Shown here in pieces: positions 40,193-50,400 of a stretch of 64,000 bases of DNA (its first letter is position 1; each line of letters starts with the position of its first letter). Made by a program: the position numbers and the translations under genes. Origin of the DNA: CAZSAL01 sp964604825 (lineage in GTDB: Bacteria; Elusimicrobiota; Elusimicrobia; 2-01-FULL-59-12); contig CAZSAL010000009.1 in assembly GCA_964604825.1 (NCBI GenBank), forward strand, positions 6,252 to 70,251, in the 5' to 3' direction. The notes under the pieces were generated by a model. That model worked only from the letters and a program-made list of their open reading frames with translations. It was not told where the DNA came from and made no database searches.

Positions 40193-41965
40193 ATGCATTT
40201 TACCTTCGCCAAAAAACTTACCTTAAGTTATCTGTTTGTCGTCCTTGTAACACTTGTCTTGACAGGACTGTTGTTCACCCGTCGTCTCCGGTCCGATTTT
40301 ATTTCACACCTGGAACAATCGCTCGTCTCACAGGCAATTCTCACCCGCGCCGACACGATGCCCGCCTTTGAACAAAAGGTCGGGGCATATCAGTCCATAG
40401 TTCAGGCTCTGGCCAGGGAAACAGGATCTCGGATTACTTTGATTCGCGCGGATGGAACCGTCATATCGGATTCCGAACAGGATCCCGGCGAATTAGCCGG
40501 TATGGAAAATCATCTGATGAGACCGGAAGTTCAGGCTGCCCTGAATACGGGCAGTGGTAAAGCGATACGCTACAGCAAAACCCTCCAAGAAGACATGCTT
40601 TATGTGGCTGTGCCGGCAGTATCCTCGGGAAAGCTTAATGGAGTTGTGCGAACCGCGTTGCCTCTGACTGAAGTAAACCGGCGGATTTCAACCTTTCAGA
40701 AAGATCTGCTTCGTGCAGGAGCAGCAGCCATGATCTTCGCACTGGCTATCGCGGTGCTGTCTGTTCGGCGCGTCAGCAGACCGCTTGAAAAATTGACTGA
40801 TCTGGCGCAAAGGATTGGGAGAGGGGAATATCCAGCCGAACAGTCTGTCGAAACGCCTGACGAATTTGGTCAACTGGCCAAAACGCTGGTTGAAATGTCT
40901 AAACGTATTCAGGAAAAGGTTCAGGAGCTGAATCTTGAACGCACCCAACTGGCGGCGATACTTTCGGCCCTTGTTGAAAGCGTGATCGCTGTTGACCACG
41001 AAGGAAAAATTCTCTTTTTGAACCCGGCTGCCGAGAGTCTGTTCCGCGTAAGTGCTTTGCAGGTTAAAGGCCGTCCAATGCTGGAAGCGCTCCGGCACAG
41101 TGTGTTGAGTGACGTTATCGCTAAAACGCTGACCGGCAAAAAAGTTGTTGCTGAGGAAATAACGGTCCATTCTCCGGAAGAACATATCCTTGCCGTTCAG
41201 GCTCTGCCCGTGGCTTATGGCGAAGGGCGGACAGGGATACTGGTCGCGCTCAACGACATTACGGATCTGCGGAAGCTTGAACGCGTACGGCAGGAATTCG
41301 TTGCCAATGTTACGCATGAGCTCAAAACGCCGCTGACGTCAATCAAAGGATTTACGGAGACGCTTCTGGATGGCGCGCTGGAAGACCCTTCTCATAACCG
41401 GGAGTTTTTAACGACAATCCAGGAACATGCGACCCGCCTTGGGTTTCTGATTGATGACCTGCTGGATCTGGCGGCAATCGAGGCGAAAAGAATGGAGTAC
41501 CGGTTCGAATCGGTCTCGGTGCCTGATGTCGTAGAGCGCATCTTAAAAGGGCTTGCACCCATGGCAAAAGGAGGAAAAATCCAGATTCAAAACGATCTTT
41601 CTCCTTCTTTGCCAAAAGTACGAGCTGACCGCGATAAACTGGCGCAGGTTTTTATCAACCTGATTGATAATGCCATTAAATTTAACAAACCTAATGGCTT
41701 GATCAAGATTTCCGCTGAAGCAAAGGGGAAAAACCTGGTTATTTCCGTGCGTGATTCGGGAATTGGAATTCCACAAACGGACCTGCCTCGCATCTTTGAG
41801 CGATTTTATCGGGTCGATAAGGCCCGTTCCCGAGAAATGGGGGGCACTGGCCTCGGCCTTTCCATTGTGAAACACTTGGTTGAGGCCCATCATGGGACGG
41901 TGAGCGTCCAAAGTATCGTTGATCAAGGTTCCAATTTTACTGTAAGCCTGCCTTTGGCGCTCTAG
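40193..41965 (+). CDS. phoR: Phosphate regulon sensor histidine kinase
   Basis: A 590-aa PhoR-type kinase: N-terminal helix (LSYLFVVLVTLVLTGLLF), periplasmic sensor of about 140 residues, second helix (AAAMIFALAIAVLSV), HAMP, PAS (LAAILSALVESVIAVDHEGKILFLN), H box with phospho-His at residue 375 (FVANVTHELKTPLTSIKGF), N box FINLIDNAIKFNKP, and G boxes DSGIGIPQ and GGTGLGLSIVKHLVEAH. It probably phosphorylates PhoB when phosphate is low. The large periplasmic domain is of the PhoR type found outside enterobacteria. Confidence 0.95.
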   Translation: MHFTFAKKLTLSYLFVVLVTLVLTGLLFTRRLRSDFISHLEQSLVSQAILTRADTMPAFEQKVGAYQSIVQALARETGSRITLIRADGTVISDSEQDPGELAGMENHLMRPEVQAALNTGSGKAIRYSKTLQEDMLYVAVPAVSSGKLNGVVRTALPLTEVNRRISTFQKDLLRAGAAAMIFALAIAVLSVRRVSRPLEKLTDLAQRIGRGEYPAEQSVETPDEFGQLAKTLVEMSKRIQEKVQELNLERTQLAAILSALVESVIAVDHEGKILFLNPAAESLFRVSALQVKGRPMLEALRHSVLSDVIAKTLTGKKVVAEEITVHSPEEHILAVQALPVAYGEGRTGILVALNDITDLRKLERVRQEFVANVTHELKTPLTSIKGFTETLLDGALEDPSHNREFLTTIQEHATRLGFLIDDLLDLAAIEAKRMEYRFESVSVPDVVERILKGLAPMAKGGKIQIQNDLSPSLPKVRADRDKLAQVFINLIDNAIKFNKPNGLIKISAEAKGKNLVISVRDSGIGIPQTDLPRIFERFYRVDKARSREMGGTGLGLSIVKHLVEAHHGTVSVQSIVDQGSNFTVSLPLAL

Positions 41966-42041
41966 CCAACAACAGATCCTTTACCTACGTGTAGCCGCCT
42001 GGAAACCTAAACTCAATCCCAAATCGATTCAACAGTACGCC

Positions 42042-42065
42042 CCTCTTTTAATAGAGGATATTTTT
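42042..42065 (+). terminator. Weak intrinsic terminator after phoR
   Basis: CCTCT (42042-42046) and AGAGG (42053-42057) form a short stem followed by ATATTTTTG. The T run touches the first PHO-box repeat of the next gene. Confidence 0.5.
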
Positions 42066-42119
42066 GTCACACAAATGTTACGTGGTTGTTACGGCAACGT
42101 TACAAACAACATTTATAAT
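42064..42119 (+). promoter_or_regulatory. PHO-box array of four 11-bp direct repeats with -10
   Basis: TTGTCAC (42064), ATGTTAC (42075), TTGTTAC (42086) and ACGTTAC (42097) are spaced exactly 11 bp apart, the periodicity with which PhoB dimers bind. A TATAAT (42114-42119) begins 11 bp after the last repeat, the spacing of class II Pho promoters in which PhoB replaces the -35. Confidence 0.8.
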
Positions 42120-42175
42120 TCTCCAATACGTAACATTGCGCGTCGTTATAAAAAGGGAGAAAGAAAAACCAACAC

Positions 42176-44224
42176 TTGGTTCTTTCACCTCTTTTTCAAC
42201 GGTTTGTAACGCAGAATATAGTCCTTCTTTTTCTCTGCAATCCTCTGTTTGATGGTTGTTTAAATTTGGATCCATTTCAGGGACTTTCTCCTGCGCAATT
42301 CTGGCTCAGAAACCATTATCCCTCGCTCCTTACCGCAAAAGCGCTGCAGCAGCATTACGACGATCTTTTGAAAGGTTACGAAGTTCCTCAGACCGGTCTT
42401 TTCTTGAGCTTTCCTGAAACGTCAGATCAACGTCTTGTCCAGCAGGCCTCTACTTATGATCAGGGTGTTATGGGAATTCTGCTGCTTAAACTGCACGACT
42501 TTAAGCGCGTCGCGGCCATCCTGCGGTTTTATCAGCATGCGTGGCAGGAGGCCAAAGAACGCAGCGGCCCGCGAAAAAACGTATTTGGTTTTGCCAACTT
42601 CTACAATGCCTACTACGGTGTTGAAGGAGTAGAAAAGACCATGCATGTCGGGCCGAACGTCTGGATCGGTCTTCTCGCGTCGCGCTATTATCGCCGGACC
42701 GGCGAGATCTGGGCGCGCGACCTGGCGCTTGAAATAGCGCGTTGGGAAATCCGGAGCGTTCCCCATACAGACGGCGCGGTAGCCATGGGTGAAATTCCCT
42801 GGAACGGCGCTCCCTGGTCTAATATTTATTCGACAGAAAATAATATCAGTACCTACGCGTTCCTCTCCGATTTGCTCAAGGGGGAATCCCTTCCACCGGC
42901 AGACATGGAGTTAATCCGCAAAGAACGCAAAGCGATCGGCCGCTGGCTTTTGACCAAAGCCTATCATACGGACCAGAACGCTGTGATCCGCGGGTTCAAT
43001 CCCGGCGGTGTTGACGATATTCCCGCAGTGGATTCCTATACCTGGTACATCGACGCCCTGCGGCCGGGGACATTCGAAAAAATGGGAATTCCTCTGCGCC
43101 GTCTGATGAAGCGCCTGCACGAAGAATTCTTGGTGAAGGTAGGTCGTTTAAAAGGCATTGATTGCGTTGATCAGCGGACGGCAAAAGCCACTTATGAAGA
43201 TGCGCTGCATGAACGTATCATGGATCCGAATTGGCATCGCCCCGAAGGAGACGATCACCGTCTGATCTGGTACGAAGGAACAGGACAGTTTATTGTAGCG
43301 CTGCAGGACATGGCGGTTCATGCCGTGAACCAGGCTTTTGAACTCCCGGAAGGTCCGCAGCGCGACCGGGTTCTTGGTGTGGCCGAAGGCTGGCTGCAGG
43401 AGGCAAAAGAATACGCCGATGCCATGGATGCCGCCGCTTTCCGCACGGAAGCCTCCGGTGTCAGCTATCCACTCGCTACAAGGGGAAGATTTTATCTGTT
43501 CGGCTGGCCCGCTCCGCAGCCGGCAAGAGATCATCCTGCTAATGCCGTGGCGCCTTTGGCCTGGCGGATTTTTGCCGGGATGGGCTATGAACCCTTATCT
43601 GATACGGATCTTAAACCTTCAGGGAAGTGGTACGTAAAAAAAGCGTCGTATCATTATGAAACGGTCCGCGATCCTGGAACGGAAATCCTTTATGGCGCCA
43701 GCGAGGAAATGTCTATCAGGGCCTGGCAGCTGTTCGAGTCCGGGCTATACGACAAGGCCTGGAGGCAATCGCGGGCGACGATCCACCTGTGGGAAGAAGA
43801 CGCCGGAAGGCTGGAAGCGCGCAAAGAGAAGGCAGTGGGCGGCTTTCTTTTCTATGACGGCACGGTAGCATCTTTTCAGCGCATTCACGATTACTGGGCG
43901 CTCAATGACGTGGCCGCCAGCTATTTTGTCTGCGCGGAGATCTGCGATCGCGAGGGGCGCTATCAGGAAGCAAAAATCATCTTTTCTCACATCTTAAAGG
44001 ATTTTACGCTGGCCCAAATTTGGGATAAACGGGGCTGGTTCTGGACGCCTGCTGAGACCATCGCCGAGGATTTCATCGCACCGTTTCCTGAACGTTACTC
44101 TGAGCTTATGGCTGATGTCCCGGAAACGTTCAGGATCAATCCCCGATTTATTCCCGGATGGAATTCAACTCCTCAAGCAATGGCAGCCAAGACTCCGCAG
44201 TGGTATTACGACGCAATCCAATGA
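42176..44224 (+). CDS. Large secreted protein, probable (alpha/alpha)6-barrel glycosidase-like
   Basis: A 682-aa product starting at TTG; the start is uncertain. Residues about 12-27 are hydrophobic (IVLLFLCNPLFDGC), a likely signal peptide with a possible lipid-attachment Cys. The body is rich in aromatic and acidic helices: STYDQGVMGILLLKL, FANFYNAYYGVEGVEKTMHVGPNVWIGLLASRYYRRTG, ARDLALEIARWE, YSTENNISTYAFLSD, HRLIWYEGTGQFIVALQDMA. Such alternating helix patterns with conserved W, Y and E are typical of six-hairpin glycosidase folds. It stands directly behind the PHO-box array, so it is probably made on phosphate starvation. The substrate is unknown. Confidence 0.7.
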   Translation: MVLSPLFQRFVTQNIVLLFLCNPLFDGCLNLDPFQGLSPAQFWLRNHYPSLLTAKALQQHYDDLLKGYEVPQTGLFLSFPETSDQRLVQQASTYDQGVMGILLLKLHDFKRVAAILRFYQHAWQEAKERSGPRKNVFGFANFYNAYYGVEGVEKTMHVGPNVWIGLLASRYYRRTGEIWARDLALEIARWEIRSVPHTDGAVAMGEIPWNGAPWSNIYSTENNISTYAFLSDLLKGESLPPADMELIRKERKAIGRWLLTKAYHTDQNAVIRGFNPGGVDDIPAVDSYTWYIDALRPGTFEKMGIPLRRLMKRLHEEFLVKVGRLKGIDCVDQRTAKATYEDALHERIMDPNWHRPEGDDHRLIWYEGTGQFIVALQDMAVHAVNQAFELPEGPQRDRVLGVAEGWLQEAKEYADAMDAAAFRTEASGVSYPLATRGRFYLFGWPAPQPARDHPANAVAPLAWRIFAGMGYEPLSDTDLKPSGKWYVKKASYHYETVRDPGTEILYGASEEMSIRAWQLFESGLYDKAWRQSRATIHLWEEDAGRLEARKEKAVGGFLFYDGTVASFQRIHDYWALNDVAASYFVCAEICDREGRYQEAKIIFSHILKDFTLAQIWDKRGWFWTPAETIAEDFIAPFPERYSELMADVPETFRINPRFIPGWNSTPQAMAAKTPQWYYDAIQ

Positions 44225-44233
44225 TCCCTCATA

Positions 44234-44252
44234 ATGTGACAACTGCATGACA
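44234..44252 (-). promoter_or_regulatory. Isolated PHO box in reverse orientation
   Basis: On the minus strand TTGTCAT-GCAG-TTGTCAC closely fits the two-repeat PHO box. It lies 10 nt after the stop of the preceding gene, pointing back into it. No minus-strand gene follows, so it may act on the downstream large gene regardless of orientation, drive an antisense RNA, or be fortuitous. Confidence 0.5.
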
Positions 44253-44281
44253 AAAAGTCCCGAAATTTCATGGGACCTTTT
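44253..44281 (+). terminator. Intrinsic terminator
   Basis: AAAAGTCCC (44253-44261) pairs with GGGACCTTTT (44272-44281) with one bulged C and a 10-nt loop. It probably ends the transcript of the preceding secreted protein. Confidence 0.6.
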
Positions 44282-44456
44282 GCCCTCGATTTTTAGCCCT
44301 TCGCTCTATCGATAAATTCCCTGCATCCAGCTACAATCTTCTCGTCGAATGCCGCAGATGTTTTCTGCTGCTGCAGCGATAACAAAAAGGGAAATAGCCG
44401 TTCAATTTGGAGGCATGCTCTTCGTGCAGCCTTTTCCCTTTTTGCGTTTTTCCTTC

Positions 44457-47400
44457 ATGACCCTCAAGCGGATCATCGGCATTGCGCTTTGCTGCGCCGT
44501 TTCCCTCGGAGACCCAGTCTGGGCTTCAGGAATCCATGTATCCATGAATCGGAGCACCAGAGCGCTGGAGCACCGGAGCGATGTCTTTTCCCCGGTTCCC
44601 CGGTTCATCGGTTCTCCGGTTCGGTCATTCGAAGAGCAGACGGTAGTTCCCAGGCTTTCATGTGCGTATCGCGCGGGCGCCTCCACGCTGTCGGGTTTCC
44701 GTATACTGCGTGCCATGCTTTCGAACCAGGCCTCAGAGACCCCCCTGTCTCTCCATGAGGCTCTGCGTCATGCCCGGCGTTTTGTGGGCATCGATTTTGT
44801 CCAGGGTTTCCATAAGCCGGCCAATCCATTCGCTTTATGGTCATACGTCAATTTGATGGGAAGCAATTTTGAAGAACTTTTCGAGAATTTCAGGAATCTG
44901 GATTATGACGCTCCAGGTTACCGGGAAACAGCTGCGGCCTTGCGCCTTAATCAGGACCTTTCCCGATATAGCGAGCTTCTCGAACTTTACGCCGATTTAA
45001 AAGAGAAAAATCCGGAAGATCCCAGATTGGCAGATCTTCGCGGCATCCTGCGGCATAAACAATACAACGGGATCCTGGCGAAAGAAGGTGACCGTAAACC
45101 CGGGCGCAGAGGCGGTATCCCGATCAATCGACGTACATGGGACGGTCGGGGTGACGAAACATGCGGTCTGATCATCGATGAAATCCTCCGGCTGCACAAG
45201 GAAGCTCCAGATAAAACGATTATTATCGACGATTGGGCCGTTTCGGATGGCATTACTTCCATGGGACTTGCCCGCCGGATCGAAGAAAATGACCTGTCGA
45301 GTTTTGTTTCCATACGGGCGTATGACAAGTCGTTATCCTTCTGGATTTCCGACAAAATGCTCGATGGCTACCGGCTGATTTTTGACGCCAGCGGGCATTT
45401 AATCCAGGCTGTGCCCGTAAATCCAGGCCGGCTTTGGGTGCGCTGGACTCTGGCGGATTATTTCTCCAAGTGGGTCCGGGACAAGCTGGAACGATGGATG
45501 TCCACCCGGGGGAACACTCTTGTCGGCAGGGAACGATTTCCCGTCCGGAATATACCTATTGAAACGCTTGAGAAACGTTTCATGCAGGCAAAAGCACAGG
45601 AAGACGGTTCTCTGGTGCGTATCTCACTGTTGGACCCCGAGGTAGAAGCCTACAGTCGGGCGCATCCTCGTCTGCTGCAGTTTTTTGAAGCCGATATTAG
45701 ACAGCCGCCTTTCCGTGGTAACCCGGATGAACAGGCTTCAGTGATCCGCGTCATGGGGCTCATGATGCGGAATAAGGAATATTTCAGCGATTCCACAATT
45801 AAACGGACGCTGGCTAACCTTGCAGGTAACTCTTTCCCCGAGCAGGAAGGCATGATGCTTAACGGTGTGGTCGGTTCCATTAAGAAGCCGGAACAGTTAT
45901 TCCTTGATGTTTATCGCTTCAACGGGGAGTCTCTGAATTTGGAAGATTCCAGAGGGTACAAAACTGACCGTGGCTGGGAACAGATTTATTTATCCGAATT
46001 CCCTCATGAACTGCCTCGCGACGGCGGAGTTTCCGGTAGCGCCTCGGGCGCTTCGGTTGGCAATAACAGACAAAAACGCAGATCAGGCGCCTCTATGTTC
46101 ACATCCCTGGCAGGGCACAGGCAGGTTATTTTGATAGCTGGGGTTCTGTTGTTGCTGCTGGTTATGGTGTCTTTCCCTTTAGCCGCTCATTCCTTGGCGG
46201 CAACCGCGCTCCATCCGGCCGTGCACCATATTGCGCCTGTTGCGCAGCAGGGTGTTGACCACGTAATGCATGGCGCGCAAATGTTTTCCGTCCCGGGAAT
46301 TAACGGCCTGCCGACGGTTACCGATTACGATAAAATCAACCCCGGATATATAAATCATCTGGTTCAGAATTTAGTGAACGGAACGGACGGTTTTTCCCTG
46401 CATCGCGATTTACTAACCCAGACGCTGCATCATCAGCCTGACAATCAGGAACTCGTAGATTACGTCAGGCATCTTCATATGCTGAGGGTTGATGTCAGTC
46501 ATGCAGGCCCGCAGCCGATACATGACCTGGCCCAGAAAGTTCTCATTATGGATCACCAGATCTATCAGCCCGGTCAGGCGATCCCGAATTTTTCCGGAAA
46601 AGAAATTGAAGCAATGACAGAGGTCATTAAAACGGCCAACCCGCATGGCATTATGGGGAATCAGGTCTGGATCCCGGAATTTTTCAAACCTCATCTGGAT
46701 GTGGTAACTGATCCTAAAATGGTGGATTGGCATTCGTTCAGCTGCCTGCCGCTGCATCCTGTCTCGCCCGGCCATCAAGGTTTTCCCTTCTCTTCGCATT
46801 TTCCGAATCTACATCAAGCGCCGGCAGCTCCAGCGCATTTAGTCGCGCCTGCTCCGGCTACCACAGTTCCGCCCGCTCAAACTCCACCGGTGGCGCCAGC
46901 TCCGGTTCATCCGGTTGCACCCGCTCCTGCTCCCGGCGTGCAACCTGCTGCCCCTCCGGCTCTGCCATCGCCACAGGCATCTACGCATCCTCCTATAGTG
47001 CCGTACGCGGCAAAAGATTTGGATTCTTATGTTCCCTATCCGCTGCAGTTGATTCTCAAAGAAATAATGGAAGGTGGTTTCGGCCTGGCAGCGTTGATTG
47101 TATCGTTGAGATGGATCTTACGGGTACCGCGCATAACGCCCGTGCCGCCTCCCGGCTCTCCGGAGGAAGGCTTGATGAAGCAGGATAGAAGGATGCTCCG
47201 GATTTATGGAGTTCTGGAAGACATGGGGCAGGATAACCGAAAAGCCCTTAATCTTGAAGATATATACATAAAATTAAATCCCTCCCATACCAGTGAGTTG
47301 AGCCGGAAAGAAAAAAGACATCTGAACAGGATGATAGGCAGAATTCAAAAGAGGATAAAAGCGAAACAAAACAATCAACCGAACGCGTCTGCGCCTTTGC

Positions 47401-50400
47401 CGGTTTTCCTTTCTCTGTCCTTTTATGGGGTTTCGTATTCCGCATGGCTTGCGGTACCTGTTTGTATTGCGGGAGGGCTGTGGCTATGGAATGACCGGAA
47501 AGAGAAACGATATGGTCAGGCGATAGACGCTTATTTAGGAAAACCTGGCAAACCTGAAGAAATAGAGACAGCGATTTCCAAAGGTTCGCTTATTGATCCG
47601 CTTCCTGTACGGGAAGTTGATGCCCAAGTCAGCAATTTGATTAACCGGACGGCATTGATCGCGGGGGGATCGGCAGTCCTGATTTGTTTGGCATTTCTGC
47701 TGGCGCCTGCGTGGGCTGGCGTAGAACATCAGCTTCAGCAATCAGTACCGAACTTCCTGTCAATATTTGTAGGCGGTGGAACAGGCTATCTGTTGTTCCA
47801 CAAAAATTTACGGGACCCCAGCAAAAATAGACCTTATATCTACTCAGAATTGACCAATCGTAAATATGACGATAGATATAAACTCGCAATTGGCGGGTCG
47901 TTTGTCATGTTTGTGTTGGGGTCGTCGATTCATTTTGCCTATTTATGGCTGGAGTTGTTGGGGGCTTTTGTTATTGGTTTTGGCTACATATGGTACCACT
48001 ATTGGACAGGCATCCCGGCGGAAGAAATGAAGCGTCCGAAAAATACGGAACTGGAGGAGTGGGAACAACTGCTGACCGAAGGGCTTACGAGAAACGACGA
48101 CCCCGTAATTTTCAGCGCCCACACTCTGGATAATCTTTTCAACCGGCTGATCCCAATTCTTGCCGTTAAAGCTTTCGAACCAACGATCATTGGGAACCCC
48201 GGTAGGATAACCGTATTCAACAGATTTCATGAAGAACTAATGTATCTCGCCGAGGATACGCTTCATAAACTTGATCAATTGCCAGCTCCCGGAACAGACC
48301 AGGAAAAGTCGCGCCTGCAGTTGACGCGCCTGCGAACTGTGCAGATCCTGAAATATGCGGTTGCCTCCCGTATGGTGGGGGATCACGCATTTGCCGCCGC
48401 CAATCTGGCTGGTTATAAATTTGTCCGCCGTTTTGGCCGTATTGGGGGGGCAAAAGGAATCTATCTTTCGGACCTGGTGCAAGGTGTTGCTCTCGCATGG
48501 CTGAGAATCGAACAGGGAAGAAAAATTACGAAATCCAAGCTTGCAGTATCAGTTTTTAAAATGGGCAAAGCGGGCAATGAAATGCTGCCGGGGCTGTTCC
48601 CGCGGATCCCGCAGTTCGGGGCTGCCTCACCTATCGAGTTAGAGCAGGAAGATATGGAGGATTATGAACTGTCTAAAGCTGCCGTAGAAGCGGTGGACAA
48701 GCTTATTGCCAACCTGCCTGATATGTACTCGGGAGACCAGGTGCAAAAATCGCATCGTCAGATATATGGGCGTGCTGCAGGCTTGCTGGGCTTTGTCTTG
48801 CTTGTCATTTCCGTTTGCATGTCGCCTAACGGGTCTGCTTTTGCGCTGCTCCGGCTTTGGACTTCCATTATCACTTTCCCGATTGCCGTATATTGGATTA
48901 CACACTGGCAGGCCGCGTTTGAAGCCCGAAGAGAATTTGTCACATCCAGGATAAATGAGTTGGAAAGTAAAAGCTATAAAGACTTACCCGCCCGTGCGTC
49001 TACTGAAGACGCCGCCCAAAAAATGTTTTTGGAGCAGATCCTTGCTTCCGCTACGCCGGACTCGGATCCTAATAGGCCCTTCTCTTTGGATTTGATTGTA
49101 ATTGTGGTCAGAGATGAGGCCACCAGGAATGCGCTGGAAGCCAGGCTAAACGCTATGCAGGATCAATTAGGTTTGCCCGAAAGTCAACGACTGCCCGTAT
49201 ATTTTCTCACCAGTCAAACCACCATGGTGGCTGACATGCTTCAGGCTCATAGTTATTTGTTGAAAAAATGGGCAGACGTCCAGGAAGCAATACGCAATCA
49301 GCACGGCTACGAAATACCAGCCTTGAAAGACAGCCGTATAGGGGTCCTGATCGCTTCCGGATTGGCTGAACAGCCGTTTGATCCACTGATCAGGACAGGC
49401 ATCGTATTGAGGACTGGAGATGCTAAAGCCTCTTTTGGATTTGATATGCCTTCGAATGAACAACTGATTTCCGGAGCTTTCAATGTGCTTAATCTTCTGT
49501 ACCATGCGCAGGCGTTTAAGGATAAGGGCCAGCGCGCTTACCTGGTTGACAATGCACATAGTATTTATATCGCGCCGCGTTATGAAATTGATGATCAGAA
49601 TCGCGCACCCGTGCGCTTGGGAATATACACTGCCCACGTTAGCAAACAGGATATCGAAGACGCTAACAGCCGGGAGAGGAATAAGAAAGATTTATTGGGT
49701 ATTGCAGGCATCGACATAGCAGTCCCGCGGTATGCGCACAGTGGAACCGGAAATGACGACAGCGAAGTTCTGCAGGGCCTTTACGCAGGGCCCAATGGGC
49801 TCAGGCGGGCACAGCAGGATATGAAAAGTGGACAATATGCAGACATTCAAGATGTCAGACAGTATCTGGGCGCGACCGGCCTGACAGTTATGGCGGCAGA
49901 GTCTGCCTTGGAACAAATATCTTTTGAAGGTCAAATGATGGACCCTTACGAAGTGTCATTGATTTTACTTGACCGTATTGCCGACAAGGCCATAGAACTC
50001 GCCAGATCGATGCCGGAGCAGGCGAGAATGTTCACTTTCAAAATTCGAGCGCATCTTCTGGTTGCCCTGATTATGGCACGGGACAGGAGACGTCTTGATG
50101 GATTCGTCGGCCAGTCACTCAGAGAATTGGAACAGCTCATGGCCACCCCGAACGCAGCGCTGCCTGATCAGCGAAACGATATAAGCGCGAATGTCCCCGA
50201 TCCTCTTAAGGACGCGCAAGAAGCACTTCGCAAATATTTTGATTTTCTCTTCGAGTTAAGGGAGGCCGCCGGGAAACTGATCGATTTTGAAACCATTATT
50301 CCAAGCCATGATTATTTCAGGCTGCTCTATCCAGATGGGGGCACAATAGCACACGAAGATCTCGCAAGAATCAGTAAAGCGCCTGCTCTTAGCGGAAAAG

